A stretch of DNA of 64,000 nt from Streptomyces canus (GTDB lineage: Bacteria; Actinomycetota; Actinomycetes; Streptomycetales; Streptomycetaceae), in NCBI RefSeq assembly GCF_041435015.1, contig NZ_CP107989.1:682001-746000 (forward strand), given 5' to 3'. Positions 40,672 to 50,051 of this stretch are shown one piece after another. Each line of letters starts with the position of its first letter. The stretch's first letter is position 1. The notes under the pieces were generated by a model that saw only the letters and a program-made list of their open reading frames with translations, ran no database searches and had not been told where the DNA came from. Made by a program: the position numbers and the translations under genes.

Positions 40672-41842
40672 GGTCTATCTGATCGACGGGGCCCGTACCC
40701 CGCAGGGCCGTTACGGTGGGGCGCTGGCCTCCGTTCGTCCCGACGACCTGGCCGCGCTCATCGTCGGCGAGGCCGTGCGCCGCGCCGGGGCCCCGGCCGA
40801 CTCCGTGGACGAGGTGATCCTCGGCGCCGCGAACCAGGCCGGTGAGGACAACCGGGACGTCGCGCGGATGGCCGTACTGCTGGCCGGACTTCCGCACACC
40901 GTGCCCGGATACACCGTCAACCGGCTGTGCGCCTCGGGGCTTACGGCCGTGGCGTCCGCCGCGCAGTCGATACGGGCGGGCGAGGCCGATCTGGTCGTGG
41001 CCGGCGGGGTGGAGTCGATGACCCGAGCACCATGGGTGATGGCCAAGCCGGGCACACCCTGGGCACGGCCCGGCGACGTCCACGACACCTCGCTGGGCTG
41101 GCGCTTCACCAACCCGCGCTTCCCCGCGACGACGACCTTGTCGATGGGCGAGACCGCGGAGGAGGTCGCCGCCCTGGACGGCGTCAGCCGCCTGGAGGCG
41201 GACGCCTTCGCGCTGCGCAGTCACCGTCGGGCGGTGGCCGCGCGGACGGCGGGCCGCTTCGCGGCGGAGATCGTCCCGGTGCCGGTGGCGGACGGTGAGA
41301 TGACCGAGGACGAAGGGCCGCGCCCGACCACCACGTTGGAGAAGCTGAGCAGCCTGCGCACCGTCTTCCGCCCGGGCGGCATCGTCACCGCGGGCAACTC
41401 CTCGCCGCTGTCCGACGGAGCTGCCGCCCTGGTGGTGGCGAGCGGGGCGGCGGTGGAGCGCCACGGGCTGACTCCCCGGGCCCGGGTCGTCACGGCCTCC
41501 TCGGCCGGGGTCGAGCCCCACCTGATGGGACTCGGCCCGGTACCGGCCACCGCCAGGGCCCTGGAGCGGGCGGGCTGGGCGGCCGAGGACCTCGACGCGA
41601 TCGAACTCAACGAGGCCTTCGCCGCCCAGGCCCTCGCGGTCATGCACCGGCTGAAGCTCGACCCGGACCGTGTCAACGCCGACGGCGGCGCCATCGCCCT
41701 CGGCCACCCTCTGGGCTGCTCCGGCGCCCGCATCCTGCTCACCCTGCTGGGCCGACTGGAACGGGAGGGCGGCCGGCGCGGCCTGGCGACGCTCTGCGTC
41801 GGGGTCGGACAGGGCGTGGCCATGCTCGTGGAGCGCGTATGA
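40661..41842 (+). CDS. paaJ: Thiolase, 3-oxoadipyl-CoA / 3-oxo-5,6-dehydrosuberyl-CoA type
   Basis: A 393-residue acetyl-CoA acyltransferase. The nucleophile Cys is in NRLCASGLTA near 92, then GGVESMTRAPWV, NEAFAAQALAV, GGAIALGHPLGCSGAR and the second catalytic region LCVGVGQG. It cleaves the beta-ketoacyl-CoA intermediates of phenylacetate breakdown to acetyl-CoA and succinyl-CoA. It overlaps genes at both ends, so its place in the paa operon is firm. Confidence 0.87.
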   Translation: MADEVYLIDGARTPQGRYGGALASVRPDDLAALIVGEAVRRAGAPADSVDEVILGAANQAGEDNRDVARMAVLLAGLPHTVPGYTVNRLCASGLTAVASAAQSIRAGEADLVVAGGVESMTRAPWVMAKPGTPWARPGDVHDTSLGWRFTNPRFPATTTLSMGETAEEVAALDGVSRLEADAFALRSHRRAVAARTAGRFAAEIVPVPVADGEMTEDEGPRPTTTLEKLSSLRTVFRPGGIVTAGNSSPLSDGAAALVVASGAAVERHGLTPRARVVTASSAGVEPHLMGLGPVPATARALERAGWAAEDLDAIELNEAFAAQALAVMHRLKLDPDRVNADGGAIALGHPLGCSGARILLTLLGRLEREGGRRGLATLCVGVGQGVAMLVERV

Positions 41843-42600
41843 ACACGCGCGGGAGACCGTCGTACGAGACGCTGTCCGTGGAAGAACGCGCCGACCGGGT
41901 GGTCGTCACCCTGCGGCGGCCCGGCGCCCGCAACGCCATCAACGGCCGCATGATCACCGAACTGCACCGCGTGTGCGAGGAGTTGGAGCGCACGCCGAAA
42001 CTCCTCCTGCTCACCGGGCACGACGGAGTCTTCGCCGGCGGGGCCGACATCGGTGAACTGCGGCGGCGCGGCCGGGACCATGCGCTGGAGGGGATCAACA
42101 GCCGCCTGTTCGAACGGGTACGCAGGCTGCCCCTGCCCACCGTGGCCGCCGTGCCGGGCTGGGCGCTGGGCGGCGGTGCCGAGTTGGCGTACGCCTGCGA
42201 TCTCAGGATCGCCGGGACGGACGCGGTCTTCGGCAACCCCGAACCGGGCCTCGGCATCCTCGCCGCCGCCGGTGCGTGCTGGCGGCTGCGCGAGCTGGTG
42301 GGCGAGTCGGTGGCCAAGCAGGTCCTGCTCGCCGGACGCACTCTCGACGCCCCCGCGGCCCTCGCGTGCGGGCTGGTCATGGACGTCGTACCGACCGGCC
42401 GGCTGGTCCCCGAGGCGCACGCGCTGCTCGACCGGATGGCTCGCTCCTCGGCACTCGCCCTGCGGCTCACGAAGCTCGTCACCGACGCCTCGGGGGCTCA
42501 TCCCGTGGCCGACGACCTCGCCCAGGCGGTGCTCTTCGAGAGCCCGGACAAACAGGAGCGCATGACGCGCTTCCTGGAGAAGAAGGGAGGCCGGGCATGA
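41839..42600 (+). CDS. paaF: Enoyl-CoA hydratase, PaaF-like
   Basis: A 253-residue crotonase-fold enzyme. It has ARNAIN near 34, the oxyanion segment FAGGADIGELR near 62 and GWALGGGAELAYACDLRIAG near 103, with a Glu in PEPGLG near 130 that acts as general acid/base in hydratases. The likely role is hydration of 2,3-dehydroadipyl-CoA. The alternative is PaaG/PaaB-type isomerase, which fits the other crotonase gene better. Confidence 0.75.
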   Translation: MNTRGRPSYETLSVEERADRVVVTLRRPGARNAINGRMITELHRVCEELERTPKLLLLTGHDGVFAGGADIGELRRRGRDHALEGINSRLFERVRRLPLPTVAAVPGWALGGGAELAYACDLRIAGTDAVFGNPEPGLGILAAAGACWRLRELVGESVAKQVLLAGRTLDAPAALACGLVMDVVPTGRLVPEAHALLDRMARSSALALRLTKLVTDASGAHPVADDLAQAVLFESPDKQERMTRFLEKKGGRA

Positions 42601-43460
42601 CCTCGGCAGCACCACCCTCCATGGTGGGGGTCATCGGCGGCGGTCGCATGGGCGCCGGTATCGCCCAGTCCTTCGCGGCCGCCGGATCACGTGTGGTCGT
42701 GGTGGAGCGCGACGAATCCGCCGCGGCCGCGGCAATGGAGAGGGTGAGCAGGGGACTTCGGCAGGCGGCCGAGCGCGGGACGCTCGCCGGGCCGCCGGAC
42801 CTCGGAGTGCCGGACCGTGTCATCGTCGCCTCCTCGGTCGCCGAACTGCCCCACGACACCGACCTGGTCGTCGAGGCCGTCTTCGAAGACGCCGCTCTCA
42901 AGGCCGAGTTGCTCGCCGCCGCCGAGGACGTCGTGCACGACGGATGTGTGCTGGCCAGCAACACCAGCGCCCTGTCCGTCACCGAACTCGCGGCGGTGCT
43001 GCGGAGCCCGGGGCGGTTCCTGGGGATGCACTTCTTCAACCCCGTGCCCGTGTCCGCCCTCGTCGAAGTGGTCCTGGCCCCCGACACGACCGAAGCGACC
43101 CGGGCAGCGGCGGTCCGTTGGACCCACGCCCTCGGCAAACAGGACGTCGTCGTCAAGGACTCGCCCGGGTTCGCCAGCAGCCGCCTGGGCCTCGCCCTCG
43201 GTCTTGAGGCGATCCGCATGGTCGAGGAGGGCGTCGCCGACCCCGAGGCCGTCGACACGGCCATGCGCCTCGGCTACCGGCACCCGATGGGCCCGCTGCG
43301 GCTGACGGACGTGGTGGGACTCGACGTACGCCTCGCCATCGCGGAGCACCTGCACACGATGCTCGGCGAACGGTTCGCGCCGCCACGGCTGCTGCGGGAG
43401 AAGGTCGCCCGCGGTGAGCTGGGCCGCAAGACCGGTCAGGGGTTCTACCGATGGCAGTGA
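42597..43460 (+). CDS. paaH: 3-hydroxyacyl-CoA dehydrogenase
   Basis: A 287-residue single-unit dehydrogenase. The NAD loop is GVIGGGRMGAGIAQSFAAAG at 10-29. Catalytic landmarks include ASNTSALSVTELA near 120, MHFFNPVPVS near 143 with the catalytic His-Glu pair downstream, and KDSPGFASSRLG. The C-terminal helical domain ends [13 protein letters not shown]. It oxidises 3-hydroxyadipyl-CoA in the lower paa pathway. Confidence 0.85.
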   Translation: MTSAAPPSMVGVIGGGRMGAGIAQSFAAAGSRVVVVERDESAAAAAMERVSRGLRQAAERGTLAGPPDLGVPDRVIVASSVAELPHDTDLVVEAVFEDAALKAELLAAAEDVVHDGCVLASNTSALSVTELAAVLRSPGRFLGMHFFNPVPVSALVEVVLAPDTTEATRAAAVRWTHALGKQDVVVKDSPGFASSRLGLALGLEAIRMVEEGVADPEAVDTAMRLGYRHPMGPLRLTDVVGLDVRLAIAEHLHTMLGERFAPPRLLREKVARGELGRKTGQGFYRWQ

Positions 43461-44287
43461 GCGAAAGACCGCGCGCATCGAGCGAAAGCTCCGCCCCGCA
43501 CGGCGTGTCGTACGAGGTCAGCGACGCCGTGGCCGTGATCGAACTGCGCGGACGCACGAGTGGCAACGCGCTCGACGCACACCTGCGCGGCGCCCTCCTC
43601 ATGGCCGTCCGGCGGCTGACCACGGACGCCCGGCGCGAGGTGCGGGCGGCCCTGATCACCGCGCATGGCCGGCACTTCTGCGTCGGCCAGGACCTCAAGG
43701 AGCACGCCCATCTGCTGAAGACCTCGCCCGCCACCGCCTTCGCCAACATCCCCGACCACTACAACCCGCTGGTCAAGGAGCTGCACGCGCTGCCGATCCC
43801 GCTCGTCGTCGCGGTCGAGGGCTCCTGTGTCGGCGCCGGACTGGGCCTCGCGCTGTGCGCCGACGTACGTGTGGCGGCCGAGGGTGCCCGCTTCGCCACC
43901 GCGTTCGGCGGTGTCGCGCTCGCCTCGGACTCGGGCGTGGCCCGCGCCCTGTCCCGGCAGCTGGGCCCCTCCCGCACCGCCGGACTCATGCTGCTCGGCG
44001 ACGCCTTCTCCGCATGGGACGCCGAGCAGTGGGGGCTGGTACACCGCGTCGTGGCGGACGGCTCGGCCGCCGCCGAGGGCGTGGCCCTGGCCCGCGCGCT
44101 GGCCGCCGGACCCACCGCCGCGCACCGGGAGACCAAGGCGCTGCTGCGGTCGGCGGCCACCACTCCTCTGCCGGCGGCGCTGGAGCGCGAGTCCGTCGTC
44201 CAGCGGCGGCTCGGCACCACCGCCGACCACCACGAGGCCGTCACCGCCTTCCTCGAACGGCGAGGCCCGGTCTTCCGTGGCCGCTGA
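43451..44287 (+). CDS. paaG: Crotonase-fold isomerase, PaaG-like
   Basis: A 278-residue crotonase. After an 18-residue variable start it has [13 protein letters not shown] near 76 and [20 protein letters not shown] near 125. The catalytic Asp in [10 protein letters not shown] matches the aspartate of PaaG (PDSGG), which converts the ring epoxide of phenylacetyl-CoA to oxepin-CoA, rather than the glutamate of hydratases. It is followed after 28 bases by paaA. Confidence 0.75.
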   Translation: MAVSERPRASSESSAPHGVSYEVSDAVAVIELRGRTSGNALDAHLRGALLMAVRRLTTDARREVRAALITAHGRHFCVGQDLKEHAHLLKTSPATAFANIPDHYNPLVKELHALPIPLVVAVEGSCVGAGLGLALCADVRVAAEGARFATAFGGVALASDSGVARALSRQLGPSRTAGLMLLGDAFSAWDAEQWGLVHRVVADGSAAAEGVALARALAAGPTAAHRETKALLRSAATTPLPAALERESVVQRRLGTTADHHEAVTAFLERRGPVFRGR

Positions 44288-44315
44288 CTGCCCGTCCCCC
44301 TTGAAAGGAGCACCC

Positions 44316-45275
44316 GTGCAAGAACCGCCCGCCTCCATGAACATGTCCGTGTTCGAGGACACCATCGCCCGTGACCAGCGCATCGAACCCCGCGACTGGA
44401 TGCCCGACGCCTACCGGGCCACGCTGGTCAGACAGATCGCCCAGCACGCCCACTCCGAGATCATCGGCATGCAGCCGGAGGGCGAGTGGATCACCCGGGC
44501 GCCCTCGCTGCGCCGCAAGGCGATCCTCTTCGCCAAGGTGCAGGACGAGGCGGGGCACGGGCTCTACCTCTACTCGGCGGCCGAGACCCTCGGCGCCGAC
44601 CGCACCGACATGACGGAGCGGCTGATCGACGGCCGCCAGAAGTACTCCTCGATCTTCAACTACCCCACCCGCACCTTCGCCGACGTCGGGGTGATCGGCT
44701 GGTTCGTGGACGGGGCGGCCATCTGCAACCAGGTCCCGCTGTGCCGCACCTCGTACGGCCCGTACGGACGCGCCATGGTCCGCGTCTGCAAGGAGGAGTC
44801 CTTCCACCAGCGGCAGGGCTACGAACTGCTGCTGACCATGATGCGCGGCACCGACGAACAGCGCGCCATGGTGCAGGACGCCGTGGACCGCTGGTGGTGG
44901 CCGTCCCTGATGATGTTCGGCCCGCCCGACGAGGACTCCCCCAACTCGGCGCGGTCCATGGCCTGGAGGATCAAGCGGCACTCCAACGACGTCCTGCGAC
45001 AGCGCTTCGTCGACATGACCGTCCCGCAGGCGCAGAAGCTGGGCGTCACCCTGCCCGACCCGGGCCTGCGGTGGAACGAGGAGCGCGGCCACCACGACTT
45101 CTCCACCCCCGACTGGGACGAGCTGAAACGGGTCGTCTCCGGTGACGGACCGTGCAACGCGGCGCGGATCGCCCGTCGCCGGGCCGCGCACGAGGAGGGG
45201 GCCTGGGTACGGCGGGCCGCCGCCGCGCACGCCGCCAAGCGCACCGCGCGGTCACGGCAAGGAGCGACGGCATGA
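44316..45275 (+). CDS. paaA: Phenylacetyl-CoA epoxidase catalytic subunit PaaA
   Basis: A 319-residue ferritin-fold diiron subunit. Iron ligands sit in [11 protein letters not shown] (about 72-82) and [13 protein letters not shown] (about 155-167), each giving Glu and His. It has [18 protein letters not shown] and [10 protein letters not shown] typical of PaaA. With PaaC it epoxidises the aromatic ring of phenylacetyl-CoA. The GTG start has AAAGGAG five bases upstream. The C-terminus carries an Arg/Ala-rich extension. Confidence 0.92.
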   Translation: MQEPPASMNMSVFEDTIARDQRIEPRDWMPDAYRATLVRQIAQHAHSEIIGMQPEGEWITRAPSLRRKAILFAKVQDEAGHGLYLYSAAETLGADRTDMTERLIDGRQKYSSIFNYPTRTFADVGVIGWFVDGAAICNQVPLCRTSYGPYGRAMVRVCKEESFHQRQGYELLLTMMRGTDEQRAMVQDAVDRWWWPSLMMFGPPDEDSPNSARSMAWRIKRHSNDVLRQRFVDMTVPQAQKLGVTLPDPGLRWNEERGHHDFSTPDWDELKRVVSGDGPCNAARIARRRAAHEEGAWVRRAAAAHAAKRTARSRQGATA

Positions 45276-45568
45276 GCCCGACGAGCAAGGCCGAATGGCC
45301 GCTGTACGAGGTGTTCGTGCGCGGCAAGCGCGGGCTCAACCACGTCCACGTCGGCTCCCTGCGCGCCGCCGACGACGACATGGCCCTGCTGCACGCCCGC
45401 GATCTCTACACCCGGCGCAACGAGGGCGTGAGCATCTGGGCCGTGCGCTCGGACACCATCGCCGCCTCCGCGCCCGACGAGAAGGACCCCTTCTTCGCGC
45501 CCAGCGGCGACAAGGTCTACCGGCACCCCACCTTCTACGACATCCCCGACGACGTCCCCCACATCTAG
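45272..45568 (+). CDS. paaB: Phenylacetyl-CoA epoxidase subunit PaaB
   Basis: A 98-residue protein. [42 protein letters not shown] and a C-terminus of [13 protein letters not shown] are diagnostic of PaaB, which bridges two PaaAC dimers. Its start overlaps paaA and it is full length. Confidence 0.92.
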   Translation: MSPTSKAEWPLYEVFVRGKRGLNHVHVGSLRAADDDMALLHARDLYTRRNEGVSIWAVRSDTIAASAPDEKDPFFAPSGDKVYRHPTFYDIPDDVPHI

Positions 45569-45598
45569 GGACCCTCCCGGAACCTTGAGGAGCAGCGC

Positions 45599-46465
45599 AT
45601 GACCGACGAGGACCTGTACGTCGACGGCGACGGCGCGCGGTGGGCATTCGGCACCGGATTCACCGACCCGCTGCACGGGATCGACCAGACGGTGCCGGAC
45701 GGAGTCGACGCGGACTACCTGGCCGCCTGCTGTCTGGCGCTCGGCGACGACGCCCTGGTGTCCGCGCAACGGCTGGCCGAATGGTGCACCCGCGCCCCGG
45801 AGTTGGAGGAGGAGCTGGCGCTGGCCAACTTCGGACTCGACCTCCTCGGCCAGGCACGTCTGCTGTACGCCAGGGCGGGCCGGGCCGACGGCACGGGCCG
45901 TGGCGAGGACGCGTACGCCTACTTCCGCGCCCCTGTGGACTTCCGCAACGTACGCATCGCCGAACTTCCGGGCGGCGACTTCGCGTTCACCGTCGCCCGC
46001 CTGCTGGTGCTGTCCGTCTGGCGGCTGGCCGTGTGCGAGGCGCTCGCCACCGCACCCGACCCGGTGCTGGCCGCGATCGCGGCCAAGAGTGTCAAGGAGC
46101 TGGCCTACCACCGCCGTTGGGCTGCGGAGTGGACGATCCGGCTCGGTGACGGCACCGACGAGTCCGCCGCCCGGATGCGGACCGCGCTGGACGAACTCGC
46201 CCCCTGGATGGACGAGTTGCTGTCGGACCGTACGGCCGCGCGCCTCGGCGCCGAGCCGGCCGCCGTAGCCGCGCGGACCCGCCTGGAGCTGTTCCACGTG
46301 CTGGCCGATGCCGGACTGAATCGCTCCGCCGACGTGCCCCCGTTCGATCCGCCGGCGTCCCCGGTCCCGGGCTCCGGCAGGAACGGACAGCACACCCCGC
46401 ACCTGGCGCCCCTCCTCGCCGAACTGCAGAGCGTCGCCCGTGCCCACCCGGACGCGTCGTGGTGA
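45599..46465 (+). CDS. paaC: Phenylacetyl-CoA epoxidase structural subunit PaaC
   Basis: A 288-residue ferritin-like protein without a metal site of its own that pairs with PaaA. It has LALGDDALVSAQRLAEWC, LANFGLDLLGQARLLYARAG, DAYAYFRAPVDFRNV and AAKSVKELAYHRRWAAEW. GAGGAG precedes the ATG. Its stop overlaps the paaD start. Confidence 0.9.
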   Translation: MTDEDLYVDGDGARWAFGTGFTDPLHGIDQTVPDGVDADYLAACCLALGDDALVSAQRLAEWCTRAPELEEELALANFGLDLLGQARLLYARAGRADGTGRGEDAYAYFRAPVDFRNVRIAELPGGDFAFTVARLLVLSVWRLAVCEALATAPDPVLAAIAAKSVKELAYHRRWAAEWTIRLGDGTDESAARMRTALDELAPWMDELLSDRTAARLGAEPAAVAARTRLELFHVLADAGLNRSADVPPFDPPASPVPGSGRNGQHTPHLAPLLAELQSVARAHPDASW

Positions 46466-46977
46466 CGGCGTCCGAGGAACGGGCGTCGCGGATCGCCGCG
46501 GAGGTCCCCGACCCCGAGCTGCCGATGCTGACGCTCGTCGACCTCGGGGTGCTGCACGGCGTCGAGGTGACGCCGGAGGGCGCCGTCGTCGTACGGCTCA
46601 CCCCGACGTACGCGGGCTGTCCCGCCATGGCCGAGATGCGCGCCGAGGTGTCGTCCCGGCTGCTGGCCGCCGGCTTCGCCGACGTGCGGGTGATCACGGT
46701 GCTCGACCCGCCGTGGACCACCGACCGGATCACGGACGAGGGCCGCCGCAAGCTGGTGGAGCATGGCATCGCGCCGCCCGGCCCCCGCAACGCGCCAGGA
46801 CCGGCAGCGACACGGGCCTGGCTGAGCCTTTCCGTCAAGCCACCCGAAGTTCCCTGCCCGCGCTGTGCCTCGGCCGACACCGAGGAGATCTCTTACTTCG
46901 CCGCCACCGCCTGCACGGCACTCCGTCGCTGCCGCACGTGCCGGGAGCCGTTCCCCCACGTCAAGGACCTGCCATGA
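46462..46977 (+). CDS. paaD: PaaD, iron-sulphur maturation protein for the epoxidase
   Basis: A 171-residue protein. The N-terminal MIP18/SufT-like domain (about 5-110) reads VPDPELPMLTLVDLGVLHGV and TPTYAGCPAM. The C-terminus has a zinc- or cluster-like site CPRCAS and CRTC, characteristic of PaaD. It is thought to help mature the PaaE cluster or the diiron centre. GTG 46462 overlaps the paaC stop; a GTG one codon earlier is possible. Confidence 0.9.
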   Translation: MTASEERASRIAAEVPDPELPMLTLVDLGVLHGVEVTPEGAVVVRLTPTYAGCPAMAEMRAEVSSRLLAAGFADVRVITVLDPPWTTDRITDEGRRKLVEHGIAPPGPRNAPGPAATRAWLSLSVKPPEVPCPRCASADTEEISYFAATACTALRRCRTCREPFPHVKDLP

Positions 46978-48077
46978 CTTCGTCCCCCGTTCGGTCCCGC
47001 CGTCGCCCCGCCTTCCACGCCCTGCGGGTGTCCGCCGTGGAACCGCTGTGCGCCGACGCGGCCGCCCTCACCTTCGACGTCCCCGACCGCCTGGCCGCCG
47101 AGTTCGCGTTCCGGCCCGGTCAGTGCCTCACCCTGCGCCGCGAGATCGACGGTCGCGACGAGCGGCGCTCGTACTCGATCTGCTCACCGTCCGGTACCGC
47201 GCCGCGGATCGGCGTCCGCGTGGTACCGGGCGGCCTGTTCTCCTCCTGGCTCGTGCACGACGTACGCCCCGGGGACACCGTGGAGATCATGGCCCCGGCC
47301 GGTGCGTTCACGCCGGATCCGACCGGTGCCGGCGGCTTCGGCCACCAGGTACTCGTCGCCGCCGGATCCGGCGTCACACCGATGCTGTCCATCGCCGCGT
47401 CCGTCCTCGCCGCGGACGAGGACGCGCGCGTCACGCTCCTGTACGGCAACCGGCGCACCGGCACCGTGATGTTCGCGGACGAGCTCGCCGACCTGAAGGA
47501 CCGGTATCCGGCCCGATTCCAGCTCGCCCACGTCCTGTCCCGCGAGCCGCGCGAGGCCGAGTTGCTCTCCGGCCGTCTCGACACGGCGCGGCTCACCGCA
47601 CTGCTGGACGCTCTCCTCGACGTCCGGGAGGTCGCCCACTGGTGGCTGTGCGGCCCGCACGGCCTGGTGCGCGACACCCGCGCGCTCCTGACCGGACTCG
47701 GCGTCCCGGCGGACCGTGTCCACCAGGAACTGTTCCACGCCGACGACGAACCCTCCGAGGCAACCGCCACCGACCGCGAGGACACCACCGACCGAGGTCC
47801 CGGGAGCGAGGTCACCGTGGTCCTCGACGGCCGGGCGACCACGTTCACCGCGCCCCGCGACCGCAGCATCCTCGACGGTGCCCAACAGGCCCGGTCCGAC
47901 CTGCCGTTCGCGTGCAAGGGCGGCGTCTGCGGAACCTGCCGGGCCCTCGTCACCGACGGCGACGCCGACTTGCGCCGCAATTACGCCCTGGAACCGGCTG
48001 AGGTCTCAGCGGGCTATGTCCTCACCTGCCAGACGTATGCCGTCTCCGAGACCCTCACCGTCGACTTCGACAGCTGA
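46974..48077 (+). CDS. paaE: Phenylacetyl-CoA epoxidase reductase PaaE
   Basis: A 367-residue flavoprotein. The FAD domain has RSYSICS near 63, the NAD domain has VAAGSGVTPMLS near 125, and the C-terminal plant-type [2Fe-2S] domain has CKGGVCGTCRAL and a fourth cysteine in VLTCQ. It passes electrons from NADPH to the PaaA diiron centre. It is the last gene of the operon; a nine-G run follows the stop codon. Confidence 0.9.
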   Translation: MTSSPVRSRRRPAFHALRVSAVEPLCADAAALTFDVPDRLAAEFAFRPGQCLTLRREIDGRDERRSYSICSPSGTAPRIGVRVVPGGLFSSWLVHDVRPGDTVEIMAPAGAFTPDPTGAGGFGHQVLVAAGSGVTPMLSIAASVLAADEDARVTLLYGNRRTGTVMFADELADLKDRYPARFQLAHVLSREPREAELLSGRLDTARLTALLDALLDVREVAHWWLCGPHGLVRDTRALLTGLGVPADRVHQELFHADDEPSEATATDREDTTDRGPGSEVTVVLDGRATTFTAPRDRSILDGAQQARSDLPFACKGGVCGTCRALVTDGDADLRRNYALEPAEVSAGYVLTCQTYAVSETLTVDFDS

Positions 48078-48105
48078 GCGTCGGGCGGGGGGGGGTGTCG
48101 GCAGC

Positions 48106-48426
48106 TCAGGCTTCGTCGGCCCGGCGGCCCATGAGAACGCGTTGCCCGGCAAGCTCCGTGGCCGCGACTGCGGGTGTGGTCCCGTGGGTCCGGGCCGTGC
48201 GGAAGACCTGCCGGAGCGTCGCGGCCATGCCGGCCAGACGCTCGGTCAGCTGTTCCTCGGATTCCCTGCGCAGTTCGACCCCGGTGGCGTGGATGACTCC
48301 TCCCGCACTGACGACCACGTCGGGCGCCCAGAGGATGCCGCGTGCGGCCAGGAGCCTGGCGGTGCCCGGTTCGTCCAGTTGGTTGTTGGCCGGGCCTGCG
48401 ACGGCGGCGCACCGCAGCAGCGGCAC
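48106..48426 (-). pseudogene. 3' fragment of a valine/leucine/phenylalanine dehydrogenase gene
   Basis: Reading leftward, 106 codons match the C-terminal part of amino acid dehydrogenases such as Vdh: CAAVAGPANNQL, ILWAPDVVVSAGGVIHA-GVELRR and the final helix. The NAD-binding and catalytic N-terminal 250 or so residues are missing, and a stop codon lies just upstream in frame. The break falls where an Lrp-type fragment begins on the other strand. Amino acid deamination would have fitted the adjacent degradation genes. Confidence 0.75.
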
Positions 48427-48428
48427 AC

Positions 48429-48542
48429 CTCCACGGCTTCCTCATGGACAAGTTCACCGCGCGCCGCGAAGTCGTCGGGTTCCGCACCTCTGTGATCTAC
48501 CAGCACACCCACAATCAGGTGCTCGAACCCCTCACACCTTGA
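48429..48542 (+). pseudogene. 3' fragment of an Lrp/AsnC-type regulator gene
   Basis: The last 37 codons read LHGFLMDKFTARREVV, then a segment with RTSVIYQHTHNQVLEPL, which resembles the C-terminus of Lrp/AsnC proteins. It has no helix-turn-helix part. It abuts the truncated dehydrogenase in the divergent orientation, as if one deletion took both 5' halves. The similarity is by eye only. Confidence 0.45.
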
Positions 48543-48700
48543 ACGCAAGGCGCCCGCCTGAACCCGTTCACCGGCCCCGAAGCTGATGATCCGTGCCGGT
48601 GGACGTGGCGGCACGCGTGTCCGGGTGCAGGAGGACGGCACCGTCCGGCCCAGGGCCGGGCCGGATGCCGACCCGTCCGCCTTGCCGGAGGCCCTGGTGT

Positions 48701-49543
48701 TCAGTGGCTGCTGAGCATGCCCTCGCGCAGGCGGGTCAGGAGACGGGTGATCAGGCGGGAGACGTGCATCTGGGAGACGCCGAGGTGTTCTGCGATCTGC
48801 GCCTGGGTGAGTTCCTCGACGAAGCGCCAGTGGATGATCTTCCGGTCGCGTTCGTCGAGTTCGGCGATCATCGGTGCGAGGGCGTGGAAGTCCTCGACGA
48901 GGCCGAGCGCCGGGTCCTGGTTGCCGATGAAGTCCGCGAGGACACTCTCGCCCTCCTCGCTGCCGCCGATCGCCGCATCCAGAGAAGCCGACTTGTAGCC
49001 GTTCGAGGCCAGTCGGGCCTCGACGATCTCCTCCTCGGGCAGGCTCATCAGCTCGGACAGTTCCCTGGTGGTCGGCGTCCGGCCCAGTCGGCTGCTCAAC
49101 TCCTCGCTCGCGCGGGCCAGTTGCACACGGGCCTCCTGCAACCGGCGAGGCACGTGCACGGCCCAGGAGGTGTCGCGGAAGAACCGCTTGATCTCCCCGA
49201 CGATGTAGGGGACGGCGAAGGAGGTGAACTCCACCTCGCGGGACAGCTCGAACCGGTCGATCGCCTTGATCAGGCCGATCATGCCGACCTGGACGATGTC
49301 CTCCATCTCGTCCTGGCCACGGCTGCGGAACCGGCCGGCCGCGTAACGGACCAGGGAGATGTTCATCTCGATCAGTGTGTTGCGCGCGTACTGGTACTCG
49401 GGCGTGCCTTCCTCCAGCACCGCGAGCTGCTCGAAGAACAGCTTCGACAACTCCCGCGCGTCCTTCGGAGCCACCTGGGACGGGTCGGTGATCTCCGGCA
49501 TGGTCACCGTCTGTCCGGCGGTCCGCACGGTCGTCGTCGCCAT
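48701..49543 (-). CDS. SigB/SigF-type RNA polymerase sigma factor
   Basis: A 280-residue group 3 sigma factor. Region 2 has MEDIVQVGMIGLIKAIDRFELSREVEFTSFAVPYIVGEIKRFFRD, region 3 has RRLQEARVQLARASEELSSRLGRTPTTRELSELM, and region 4 has ERDRKIIHWRFVEELTQAQIAEHLGVSQMHVSRLI. It belongs to the stress and differentiation group that anti-sigma factors usually control; none is adjacent here. GAGGGG precedes the ATG. Confidence 0.9.
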   Translation of the reverse strand: MATTTVRTAGQTVTMPEITDPSQVAPKDARELSKLFFEQLAVLEEGTPEYQYARNTLIEMNISLVRYAAGRFRSRGQDEMEDIVQVGMIGLIKAIDRFELSREVEFTSFAVPYIVGEIKRFFRDTSWAVHVPRRLQEARVQLARASEELSSRLGRTPTTRELSELMSLPEEEIVEARLASNGYKSASLDAAIGGSEEGESVLADFIGNQDPALGLVEDFHALAPMIAELDERDRKIIHWRFVEELTQAQIAEHLGVSQMHVSRLITRLLTRLREGMLSSH

Positions 49544-49715
49544 GATGTGCCCCTCCCACTGCGTCGGTCTCGTGTCAGCCTGCGCGCTGACCGATGATCA
49601 TCCGTCTACCCCGGCCTTGAACACGCATGCACGCGAATTTTGCCACTGCCGTGGACGGGTTCCGGCGATCGAGCCGGAACCCGTCCAGGATCCTCCGGTC
49701 CTGCCCGGATCTGGA

Positions 49716-50045
49716 AGACAGCCACTTGCTCGGCGTGGAGTGGACCATCGTGATGTCGGCGTCCGGTTCGAGTCCGGCGACGAGCGGTCCGGCCTTCGCG
49801 AACTCCTCGCCCAGCCGGGCGACTTCCGTATAGGTACGGCCGGGCTGTCCGCTGTGCGGGAGGACTCCGCCCCAGTACGTCTCGGCGCCGAAGCGCAGGG
49901 TCTGCCACTGCCAGTACTCGATCATCCCGGCGCCGCGCGCCACGTGCGCCCATGCGGCCTGGCGCCACTGGCCGTCGTAGCCGGGCCGGTTGTCCCAGGC
50001 GAAGCCGATGGCCGGGTCGCTGTTGAGGAACTGCGCGAACACCGC
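49716..50045 (-). pseudogene. Internal fragment of a GH42 beta-galactosidase gene
   Basis: Reading leftward, about 110 codons match the part of GH42 after the acid/base region: FAQFLNSDPAIGFAWDNRPG, MIEYWQWQTLRFGAETYWGG and GQPGRTYTEVARLGEE. Both the N-terminal catalytic part and the C-terminal domains are missing. A complete GH42 gene lies 1.1 kb away on the other strand, so this is a remnant of a second one. Confidence 0.75.
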
Positions 50046-50051
50046 GGCGCG

